The translations under genes were made by a program, and so were the position numbers. A stretch of 64,000 nt of DNA from Herbiconiux aconitum (GTDB lineage Bacteria > Actinomycetota > Actinomycetes > Actinomycetales > Microbacteriaceae). Within the stretch, counting starts at the first letter, position 1, and each line of letters opens with the position of its first letter. Below the pieces are notes generated by a model, which made no database searches, was not told the origin of the DNA, and saw only the letters and a program-made list of their open reading frames with translations. Below, in pieces: positions 25,508 through 34,800 of this stretch. Location of the stretch: assembly GCF_024979235.1 (NCBI RefSeq), contig NZ_JANLCM010000002.1, forward strand, positions 1,178,001 through 1,242,000, in the 5' to 3' direction.

Positions 25508-28500
25508 TCACCCGGCCGAGTGGCGGCCGCCCGGGGCGGCGTCCGAGCGCCGCGCGCGACGCACCAGGAGCAGCACCGCACCGAGCGCCAGCACGAGGCC
25601 CGCACCGAGCGCCAGCGACCAGACCGGTAACCCGGTCGACGCCAGCACGTCGGCCGGCACGGTCACGCTGCCGCCCGGGGTGTCCGAACCGCCGCTGTCG
25701 CCGCCGTCGGCCGCGACCGCCACCAGCACGAGCGAATGCTCGCCGCCGGGGAAATCCGCCGGCACCGTCACCACTGCCGCGACCACTCCTCGGGCGTCGG
25801 CGACCGCCGTGCCGAGCACCGCGACCTCCGAGTGCAGCTCGAGGCGCACCGTCTGTCCCGGCAGGAATCCACTTCCCTCGACCAGGATGCTCGCACCCGG
25901 AGTGACCGTGAGCGCCGCGGGCGTCTCCGATCGCGTCAGCGTGAGTTCCGAACCCATGTTGCCGGCGAGGTCGACCGCCCGAAGCACCACCGAGCTCGGC
26001 GACGCCCCCTGCGCGATCAGAGCGGAAAGCCCGTCGATCCAGGCGTCGCCATCGAGCGAGTACTGCACCCGGGCGATGCCCGAGCCCGCGTCGGAGGCGG
26101 AGTCCGAACCGGCGGATGCATCGGCATCCGTCGCCACCGTCGTCACCCGTCCGCTCGGCGAGAGCCAGCCCCACACGGTCGGCGCGATGCCGTCGACGCG
26201 CGACTCCACCGAGACCGCGGCGCTGACGTTGCCGGCAGTGTCGCTCGCTCGGTACTGCACGGTCACGACGCCCTCCGGCAGGGCGACCGGGGCGGTGTAC
26301 GCCGCCCAGTCTCCGTCACCGAGACGATAGGAGACCGTCGGCGAGTGCGTCTCATCGTCGGTCGCGGTGAGGGTGAGCTCCGCGCCCGCGAGGTGCCAGC
26401 CGTTCAATCCCTCGTTCGAGATCGACGCCGAGACGACGGGGGCCGTGGTGTCGGGGATCACGATCTCACCCGAGATCGAACCGACCTCCTCGACGTTGCC
26501 CGCGACATCCGTCGACCGGAACTCGAGGGTGAAAGCACCGGGTTCCGTCACCACGACCGAGGTGCCGTCGAGCGTCTGCCAATCGCCCGAAGCGACGCGG
26601 TAGGAGGTCGAGGAGACCCCTGACGTCGCGTCGGTGGCGGACAGGTCGACCGTGCCGGGCCCGGATGCGACGCTGCCGTCGAATCCGTCGCCGAGCGTCG
26701 CCGTGGTCTCCGGCGCCCTGGTGTCGATCTTCACGCCGGCCGTCTGCGGAGCCGAGGTGTTTCCGGCCTCGTCCTGGGCCTGGAACGACACCGTGTGGGC
26801 GCCGTCGGCGTCGAACGAGAGCGGCCCGGTGTAGGGCGCGAGCGCACCACCATCGGTGCCGGCCGAGATCGCCGCGTCGCCTCCGCGGTCGTCTTGCGCC
26901 GCGATCGCGACCCCGACCGGAGCGCTGGTGAACCAGCCGGTAGCGGGGTTCGGCGCAGACGGAGTCGTGGTGGCGACCACCTGCGGAGCCGTCGTGTCGG
27001 CCGGAACCGGAAGGGTCAAGACATCGGCGATGGACGGGTCGTAGAAGGCGTGGTCGTCGAGGTTCTCGAACCTCACCCGCACGGTGTCGCCGGCGGCGTG
27101 GGATGCGTCGACCACCAGCTCGTAGGTCTCGGTTCCGACCCCGGTGGTATGGCTGAACTGCCGCGTCGTGATCTCCTCGCCGTCTACGTAGACCTTGTAC
27201 TTCTTGGTCTGCGCGCGGTCGTAGGTCTCGGTGACACGCAGCAGGAAGGGCGAGCCCTTCTTGACCGCCGTGTCGAACTCGAAGTACGAGAAGTCGGTGA
27301 GGTGCCCGGCGTACCGGCGGGTCAGCCCCGCCTCCGAGTTCGTGCCCGAGGAGCTCGACGCCGTGAGGCCGTGCGCCTGCTCCGACGCGCTGTCGCCGAG
27401 GTCGACGTGGTCGTACACGATCGCGGGCAGCGGCGCGAGCGTCACCGTCAGCGACGCCTGGGCAGACGCGAACATCGTTCCTTCGTGCACGAAGTCAGCG
27501 GTCAACTGCGCTGTGCTCGAGGCGTTCGCAGCTGCGAGCGGAACCGCCACGGGGACCCGCACCGTCGCCTCCGACCCGCCCGGAACGATCAGCGTGGCGG
27601 TCGGCAGCGGAGCCGCCCACCCCGACGGCACCGATACCTCGAGGTGCCCGGCGGCCGGCTGCGTGCCCGAGTTCGACACGACCGCCACCAGTTCGGCCAC
27701 CCCGCCCGGGGCGACCGTCGACGGATCGAGCGTCACACTCGAGAACTGCACCGGCGAGTCCACCCCGACGGAGGCGTCGAGCGCGAGCGCGATGGCACTG
27801 CCCGCGAACTCGTAGCCCAGCGGTACCGACGCGGGAACCGCACCCGGCACCTGGCCGAGCGGCACGGTGAAGCCCAGGTCGGCGGATGCCTCGGCACCGG
27901 CCGCGACGGAGGCTGCGATCGGCGTCGGGTCGCCTTCCACCGCCCAGCCCTCGTCGAGACCCTCGAGCGACGCCTGGACGTCGGTGATCTCGGCCGTGCC
28001 CCCGTTGGAAACGGCGACCGTGACGGCCCCGGCCTCGCCCGGCTTGAACCCGGCGCGCGCCGGCGTCGCCGTTGCGGTGACGTGCAGCAGCGTCGAGATG
28101 GTGACACCGAGTTCGGTGCGCACGGCGGCGGCCGCGACCGCGATCGCCGAGATGGCACCATCGCCGCCGGAACCGCCCGAACCGCCGGAACCGTCGCCGA
28201 GTCGCTCGATCCACCCGTCCGGCCCATCGATCGCGTCGAGCGCTGCGAGCGCCTCGGTGAGTCCTCGGGCCGTTGCGACGTCGTCGGTCCCGCCCGCGAG
28301 GTCGAGCGCGGCGGCGGCACGCGAGCGGGTCGCGGCGACGAGCGCCTGACCCTCGTCGCGCTGAGCGGCGTCGATGGCGCCGGCGGTGAGCGCCGCGTCG
28401 ATCGAGGCCGCGAGCGCGTCGATGCGGTCGATGACCGCACCCACGGCTTCGGCGCGGTCGTCGACCACGAAGGAGTAGTCGCCCGATCCGATCGTGACGA

Positions 28501-31500
28501 GCACCGAGCCGTCGGCCTCGGAGACCGAACGCACGCCGTCGACCTGGTCGAGCATCCGTCCGCCCTCGGTGACGGCCCAGCGGTTCGCCGCCGGCACGTG
28601 CACCACGGCGGTCGACCCGACCGGCACGTGCGTGGCCAGCGTCAGGGTGTCGCCGGTGCGCTTCCAGTCGGTGCTCACCGGCCCGAACGGCGTCTGCGTC
28701 GTGGCCTTCGCCCAGGCGAGCTGGTCGGTCACCGCCGGCGCGATCGTGATGTCGCGGTAGCCCGTGGTCTCCGACGAGCGGATGCCCGCGACGTCGTGAT
28801 AGAACCAGTCGTCGACCGTGCCGAGGAAGTAGTGTCCGCGCGAACGCGCGTCGAGCGACCAGTGCTCCCACATCGTGGTGGCGCCGTTCTCGATCATGTA
28901 GCCCCAGCTCGGGTACTCGGTCTGCACCGCCACCTTGTAGGCGAGATCGGCGTGCCCGTACTGCGTGAGCATCGGCAGCAGGTACTTCGAGCCGAGCGAG
29001 CCGGTGTTGAGCTTGTCGCCCTTCGCCACCACGTCGGCGGCGAGGCTGTCGGCCACCCGCTGAGCGGTCTCCGCGTCGGGCGCCAGGTCGAAGGCCAGCG
29101 CGAGGGCGTTGTGGGTCTGGCGGTAGCCGTTGTCGCCCGAACCGCGGTAGTAGCCCGCCGCGGGGTCGAGGAACGCCTTGTTGAAGCCCTCCTTCACCAC
29201 GGCAGCGTTCGCGGCGAAGTGCGCCGCGTCATCCGCGTTGCCGAGCAGGCTCGCCGTCTTCTGCATCGACGTGAGCATCGTGTAGAGGTAGGCCGTGCCG
29301 CTGACCCGCGAGTCTTCGGGCGCATTGCCACCGGCGGGGCTCGCTTCGGGGCTCACCCAGTCGCCGAGCCGGTTGTCGGGCACGACTCCGCCGGGCGAAC
29401 GGCCGAATTCGAGATCGACATAGCCCTTCATGCCGTCGTAGTACTTCTCGAGCACCTGGATGTCGCCGCCGTACTGGTAGAGCCACCACGGGATGAGGAT
29501 GTACGCCGAGTGCCACGGCGTCGCGACGCCCCACTGCCCCCACTGGTCGGAGCTCGGCGCGATGACGAGCGGCGCACCGGCCGCGTCACGCGAGTCGTTG
29601 ATGTCGCCGATCCATTTCTCGAACAGGTTCTGCGTGTCGAGGTTCATCAGGAACATCTCGGCACCCACCGCGGCGTCGCCGGTCCAGCCGTTCTTCTCGA
29701 ACATGGGCGTGTCGGTCGGGATCGAGTGGATGTTGTTGAGCAACGTGTCGACCACGGCGCGGTGGGTCTCGTTCATGATGCGGTCGGAGCTTTCGAACGA
29801 GCCGGTCTCCGGCGCATCCGTGTGCAACGCCAGTGCGGTGAAGGCGTCGACGCTCGGCGCCTCTCCGCCCGGCCAGCCGGTCACCTCGATGTATTGAAAG
29901 CCCTTGTACGAGAACTTTCCGCCCCAGCTCTCCGGCGTACCGGTGCCGGCGAGGGTGAAGGTATCGGTCTGGAAACCGTTCGCGAATCCGCCGTTGTTGC
30001 TGAAGTTCGGCCGGCCGTCGGCGAGCAACTTCTCGCCGTATTGCGCACGGATGCTCGTGCCCGCCGCTCCCTCGGCCGTGAACCGCACGGTGCCCGCGAG
30101 CACGCGCGGGAACTTCACCACGTAGTCGCCGTCGGCGACCTCGGTCACCGACTCGGCCGGCAGCTCCTCGGTCACGCGGATGGGCTGCTGCTGCTGGTTC
30201 ATCAGCTCGCCCTTCGGCCCTGCGACCTCACTGGCCGCGACCCAGCCGCGGGCGGCGAAGCCCACGGTGTCGAAGCCGGGCTGCGCCTTGCGGGCGTCGT
30301 AGCGCTCGCCGCCGTAGAGGTCGTCGACCAGGGTCGGGCCGTCGTGCAGTTTCCAGCTGTCGTCGGTCACGACATCCTTCGTCGTGCCGTCGGTGTACTG
30401 GATGCGCAGCAGCGCGCGGCCCACGGGCTCGTCGTGGAACGGCGGGCTCTGCCAGTTCCACACGTTCGGGTTGGTCATGCCGTAGAAGCCCCGACCGAGT
30501 TCGAGGCCGATGGCGTTGGCACCGGGCTGCAGCTGGGTGGTGACATCCGTCACCGTGTACTGAGCGTGGTCGTCGTAGTCGGTGAAGCCGGGCGAGAGGA
30601 TCTCGTCGTTGATCGGTGCGCCGTTCAGGCTCACGTTCGCGTAGCCGCCGGCGGCGACATAGAACTTCGCGGAGGCGACCGCGGCACCGCCGTCGACCGT
30701 GAACTCCTTGCGCAGCAGGGGCGCCGGTGCGACCGGCGGGGTCGGCGGGCGCACGCCCGAGCCCCACGGCCCGGAGCCGTAGACGGCCTGAACGGCAGCG
30801 GCCGGCCAGGCCGAGTCGTCGAATCCGGCGGCCTCGAAGCCTGACGGCACGACCTTGACAGCCTTCCAGTCCGCATCGGTGCGGAACACCTTCGCGCTGC
30901 CGTCGGAGTAGGTGACCTCGATGGCCGCGAGAAGACCCGCGGGCGAGTTCGGCCCGTTGTTCGTGCGCACGGCGACGACCGGGTCGGAGTCCGACTCGGA
31001 CAGATCGACCGTGAACAGCTTCGCCCCCTGCCACTCGTTGACGGCCCCGGTCGTCTTGCCGAGCTCCTCGCCGTTCAGCCAGAGCGTGTACGAGTCGTCG
31101 GCGGTGATCACGATCTCGGCCGACACGGGGTCGAGTCCGGCGGGCGACACGAGCGTCTTGCGGAAGGCGCGCGGCTCGGCGGGTGCGGAGGGCGCACCGG
31201 CTTCGGGCGTCCAGATCCAGCTCGATCCCTGCACCGACACGGCGTCGTTCGCGTCGTGCCGGGCGTTGCCGATCCAGGCGCTCCCGGCCCAGTCGGCGTC
31301 GTCGAAGAGACCGGTCGAGAAGGTGGAGCGGGCCGAGGATGCGCCGGCCGAGGTCTCCACGTCGACCTGCCAGACGTAGTCGGTGGCGGGCGCGAGGGCC
31401 GCTCCCCCGAACGCGACGGCGGTCGAGGCGTCGGAGGCGACGACCCCGCTGTCCCACACCGCGCCGCTCGCCAGGTCGGCTTCGGTGGTGGCCACGCGGA

Positions 31501-31816
31501 TGCGGTACGACGTCTGCGTGACGTCACGCGCCGCCGAGCTGGTCACCCAGGAGAGCCGCGGAGCAGCGACGTCGATGCCGAGCGGCTCGCTGCGGTTCTC
31601 GACCTCCAGCGTGCCGAGGGAGACACCGGCGGCCGGCGCAGTGGCGGCCGGCGCACCTGTGAGCGCGCCGGAGGCCCCGAACGCGGCGGCGGGAACGGCA
31701 GCGCCGCTCACCACCAAACCGAGGGTGACGAGCCCGGCCAGGAGGCCGGGACGGAGGCGGCGAGGAGACAGATTCACAGCGAGGAGTTCCAATCGTCGTC
31801 GATCGATGGGGGTCAT
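25508..31816 (-). CDS. Secreted, LAxTG-anchored GH78 alpha-L-rhamnosidase (first)
   Basis: 2102 aa. Predicted to cleave terminal alpha-L-rhamnose from polysaccharide at the cell surface. Signal peptide near the start, Fn3-like and jelly-roll domains (about 60-680), then the GH78 (alpha/alpha)6 domain with DTPMFEKNGWTGD near residue 704 and the distal Glu in MWEHWS near 983. NEW3/Ig-like repeats follow, then a VDLGD...TRRYAG module (about 1465-1600, resembling DUF6805) and OmpL47-type repeats (NGWHLAGAELTLTATDDE). A sortase-E-type LASTG near 2057, a hydrophobic helix and RRARR end the chain. The ATG overlaps the upstream rhamnosidase stop (ATGA); GTG 31777 is an alternative start. Confidence 0.9.
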   Translation of the reverse strand: MTPIDRRRLELLAVNLSPRRLRPGLLAGLVTLGLVVSGAAVPAAAFGASGALTGAPAATAPAAGVSLGTLEVENRSEPLGIDVAAPRLSWVTSSAARDVTQTSYRIRVATTEADLASGAVWDSGVVASDASTAVAFGGAALAPATDYVWQVDVETSAGASSARSTFSTGLFDDADWAGSAWIGNARHDANDAVSVQGSSWIWTPEAGAPSAPAEPRAFRKTLVSPAGLDPVSAEIVITADDSYTLWLNGEELGKTTGAVNEWQGAKLFTVDLSESDSDPVVAVRTNNGPNSPAGLLAAIEVTYSDGSAKVFRTDADWKAVKVVPSGFEAAGFDDSAWPAAAVQAVYGSGPWGSGVRPPTPPVAPAPLLRKEFTVDGGAAVASAKFYVAAGGYANVSLNGAPINDEILSPGFTDYDDHAQYTVTDVTTQLQPGANAIGLELGRGFYGMTNPNVWNWQSPPFHDEPVGRALLRIQYTDGTTKDVVTDDSWKLHDGPTLVDDLYGGERYDARKAQPGFDTVGFAARGWVAASEVAGPKGELMNQQQQPIRVTEELPAESVTEVADGDYVVKFPRVLAGTVRFTAEGAAGTSIRAQYGEKLLADGRPNFSNNGGFANGFQTDTFTLAGTGTPESWGGKFSYKGFQYIEVTGWPGGEAPSVDAFTALALHTDAPETGSFESSDRIMNETHRAVVDTLLNNIHSIPTDTPMFEKNGWTGDAAVGAEMFLMNLDTQNLFEKWIGDINDSRDAAGAPLVIAPSSDQWGQWGVATPWHSAYILIPWWLYQYGGDIQVLEKYYDGMKGYVDLEFGRSPGGVVPDNRLGDWVSPEASPAGGNAPEDSRVSGTAYLYTMLTSMQKTASLLGNADDAAHFAANAAVVKEGFNKAFLDPAAGYYRGSGDNGYRQTHNALALAFDLAPDAETAQRVADSLAADVVAKGDKLNTGSLGSKYLLPMLTQYGHADLAYKVAVQTEYPSWGYMIENGATTMWEHWSLDARSRGHYFLGTVDDWFYHDVAGIRSSETTGYRDITIAPAVTDQLAWAKATTQTPFGPVSTDWKRTGDTLTLATHVPVGSTAVVHVPAANRWAVTEGGRMLDQVDGVRSVSEADGSVLVTIGSGDYSFVVDDRAEAVGAVIDRIDALAASIDAALTAGAIDAAQRDEGQALVAATRSRAAAALDLAGGTDDVATARGLTEALAALDAIDGPDGWIERLGDGSGGSGGSGGDGAISAIAVAAAAVRTELGVTISTLLHVTATATPARAGFKPGEAGAVTVAVSNGGTAEITDVQASLEGLDEGWAVEGDPTPIAASVAAGAEASADLGFTVPLGQVPGAVPASVPLGYEFAGSAIALALDASVGVDSPVQFSSVTLDPSTVAPGGVAELVAVVSNSGTQPAAGHLEVSVPSGWAAPLPTATLIVPGGSEATVRVPVAVPLAAANASSTAQLTADFVHEGTMFASAQASLTVTLAPLPAIVYDHVDLGDSASEQAHGLTASSSSGTNSEAGLTRRYAGHLTDFSYFEFDTAVKKGSPFLLRVTETYDRAQTKKYKVYVDGEEITTRQFSHTTGVGTETYELVVDASHAAGDTVRVRFENLDDHAFYDPSIADVLTLPVPADTTAPQVVATTTPSAPNPATGWFTSAPVGVAIAAQDDRGGDAAISAGTDGGALAPYTGPLSFDADGAHTVSFQAQDEAGNTSAPQTAGVKIDTRAPETTATLGDGFDGSVASGPGTVDLSATDATSGVSSTSYRVASGDWQTLDGTSVVVTEPGAFTLEFRSTDVAGNVEEVGSISGEIVIPDTTAPVVSASISNEGLNGWHLAGAELTLTATDDETHSPTVSYRLGDGDWAAYTAPVALPEGVVTVQYRASDTAGNVSAAVSVESRVDGIAPTVWGWLSPSGRVTTVATDADASAGSDSASDAGSGIARVQYSLDGDAWIDGLSALIAQGASPSSVVLRAVDLAGNMGSELTLTRSETPAALTVTPGASILVEGSGFLPGQTVRLELHSEVAVLGTAVADARGVVAAVVTVPADFPGGEHSLVLVAVAADGGDSGGSDTPGGSVTVPADVLASTGLPVWSLALGAGLVLALGAVLLLVRRARRSDAAPGGRHSAG

Positions 31817-34800
31817 GCGGAGCGTCGGCGGCGCACGAGCACGACCGCCAGGCCACCGAGCAGCACCAGCAGCGCTCCGCCGATGACGAAGGGCAGCACG
31901 GTCGCTCCGGTGTTCGCGAGCACGGTGGCGGGGATCGTCACGGTACCGTCGCCGGTCCCGGGGTTCGCTCCGGGACCGGTGCCGGGGTCGGTACCGGGGT
32001 CCGTTCCGGGGTCGGTGCCCGGGTCGGCCACGACCGTGAACACCAGGCTGTGCTCGCCGCCCGGCAGGTCGGCCGGGATGAGCACCGAGACCGAGATCAC
32101 GCCCACCGAGTCGGCTACCGGGATGCCGAGCAGCACCGGGTCGGAGTGCAGTTCGACCCGCACCTTCTGGGCTGGCTGGTAGCCGCTCGACTGCACGATC
32201 GCGCTCTGGCCGGGCTCGATCGTGAGCGCCGGAGGTGTGGCGACCGGTGCGAGGGTCAGCACCTCGCCGCGGTTGCCGGCCACGTCGACCGATCGCAGCT
32301 GCACCGACGAGGGCGTCGCATCCAGAGCTGCCAGGTCGGAGAGCCCGGTTACCCACTGGCTGCCGTCGAGTGAGAACTCGATCGACTCGATGCCCGATCC
32401 GCCGTCCTGGCCGAAGGCCACGACCCGCTCGCCGGCAGCACCGCTGCTCAGCCAGCCCCAGGTGGTGGGCTCGGTCGCGTCGACCCGCAGGGTCTCGGTG
32501 ACCGGTTCGCTCACGTTGCCGGCCACATCGGTGGCGCGGTAGGAGAACTCGGTGCTGCCCTCGGGCAGCGCGACCGGGTTCTCATACGCGGTCCAGGCAC
32601 CGGAGCCCAGGCGGTACTCGATGTCGTCGACCCCGCTGCGGGCGTCGTCGGCTCGCAGCGTCGCGGTGGCTCCGCCGAGGTACCAGCCGTTCGCGCCGGC
32701 CTTCGACACGTCGAGCATCACCGAGGGGGCGACGGCGTCGCCCGGCACCGGAAGGGTCCAGACATCCGCCACCGACGGATCGTGTGTGCCGATGCCGTTG
32801 AAGCGCATCCGGATGGTGACCGTTCCGGAGGAGGTGAGGGTTCCGTCATCCGGAACCAGCACCTGGTAGGTCGCGAGTCCGGCCGTGTTCTCGACGCGCT
32901 GGTTGAGGCGCGTGTTCACCGGGGTGCCGTTGACGAGGATGTCGTAGGACTTCACCTGCGCCTGGTCGTAGGTCTCGATGGCTCGGATGAGGAACGGCTC
33001 GTTCGGGGTGACCTTCAGGTCGAACTGGAACCACGATCCCACCACGCCGAGGCCCGAGTAGCGGCGCGAGAGCCCCGCTTCGCTCGAGGTGCCGCCGTTG
33101 CCTGAGGAGGTCACGGCGTGCGCCTGCTCCGAAGGCGCGTCGCCGAGATCGACGTGGTCCGTCGGGTCGGCGGGCGGTGTCGCCAGCGTGATGTCGGTGC
33201 TCGTGCCCGTCGAGGCCAGCGTCACGGTGTCGGCCACGAAGCGCACGGTGAGGTTCGCGGCTCCCGCGTTCACCGTGAGCGGGATGGCGACGGTCACCGA
33301 GGCCGGCACCGTGCCGCCCGCCGGGATCGTGACCTGACGCGAGGCGATCGGCACGGGCCAGCCGCTCGGAGCATCCACCACGAGGGTGCCCGTGATCGCG
33401 GTGCGGGCCGCGTTGGCGAGCACCGCGTCGACGCGGGCCGTCTCGGGCGACGCACCCGCGGCACCCTGCTGAGTGGTGGTGATCGAGCCGAAGCTCACCG
33501 CCGGAGTGACCGTGACGAGGGTGGATGCCACCTCGAAGTGCCGCGACTCGGCGGAGACCGTGGCGTCGACCGCCGCGGAGACCGTGACGTCGCCGACCGG
33601 CAGCACCACCGGGAGCGCGACCGTGAACGGCAACTCCTGCGTCTCGCCCGGGGCCACCGTGTCGAGGGCGAGGGTGGCCGGCGCGGCGGCGAGCTCGCCG
33701 GAGCCGGGGCCCGAGACCGTCAGCGCCGCCGAGAATCCGGTGACCGGCGTCGTGCCCGTATTGCTCACCCGCACCGTGCCGCCGACGCTCTCACCCGGCA
33801 GCGACGCGGGTGTCGACGACACGACCTCGACCGTGATCCCGCTGTTCGCGGGGTCGGAGGAGAAGGCGTAGGAACCGGAGCCGACGGCGACCGTGACCGA
33901 GCCGCTCTCCGCCGACACGGCGGTGAGGCCGGGAACCTGGCTGAGCGGCAGACCGCCCTCGGTCACGGCCCACCGGTTCGCCGCCGGGATCGTGACCGTC
34001 GCCGCGGTGTTCACCGGCACCGACACGGCGAGGTTCGTGGTGCTGCCTTCGACCGTCCAGTCGGAGGCGATCGTGCCGTAGACCGACTCGAAGGTGCCCT
34101 TGCCGTGCGTGAGCCCACCACCGATCGACGGAGCGATCGCGAAGGTCTTGTAGCCCGCATCCGTGGCCTGGATGCCGCCGATGTTCTGGTACATCCAGTC
34201 GCCGACGGCGCCGTAGGCGTAGTGGTTGAAGGAGTTCATGCTGACGTCACCGAAAGTGCCGTCGGGCCGCAGGGAATCCCAGCGCTCCCACATCGTGGTG
34301 GCGCCGGAGGCGACTTCGTAGCCCCAGGAGGGGTAGGTGTCGTTGTTCAGCAGGCGGTACGCGACATCCTGATGCCCCGTCTTCGTGAGAGCGGGCAGCA
34401 GCCACGGGGTGCCGAGGAAGCCGGTGGAGAGGTGGTAGTCGCGGCTGGCGATCTTCGCGACGAACATGTCGCCCACCTTGCCGAGGAGGCCTTCGGGCAC
34501 GAGATCCATGCCGATGGCGATGGCGTAGGCAGCCTGGCTGCCGCCCTGCACGGTGCCGTCGGCGGCGATGAAGCGGGCCGCGAAGGCATCCTTCACATCG
34601 CTCGCGAGCGTCGCGTAATGGGCGGCGTCGGCGGTCTCGCCGATCGCGGCGGCCATCTGGCTCATCTGGTCGGAGATGAAGGCGTAGTACGCGGTGCCGA
34701 GGAGGCTCGCGTCCGTCGGATCGTTTAGGTGCAGCCAGTCGCCGTAGCCACCGCTCGAACGGATGAGGCTCGGGCCGGTCGACGACTCCACGTACTCCAT

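Noticed and set aside
26795..30844. 1349-residue open frame opposite the first GH78 gene
   Set aside because: Shadow frame. The GH78 domains, signal peptide and LASTG motif on the minus strand explain the region.
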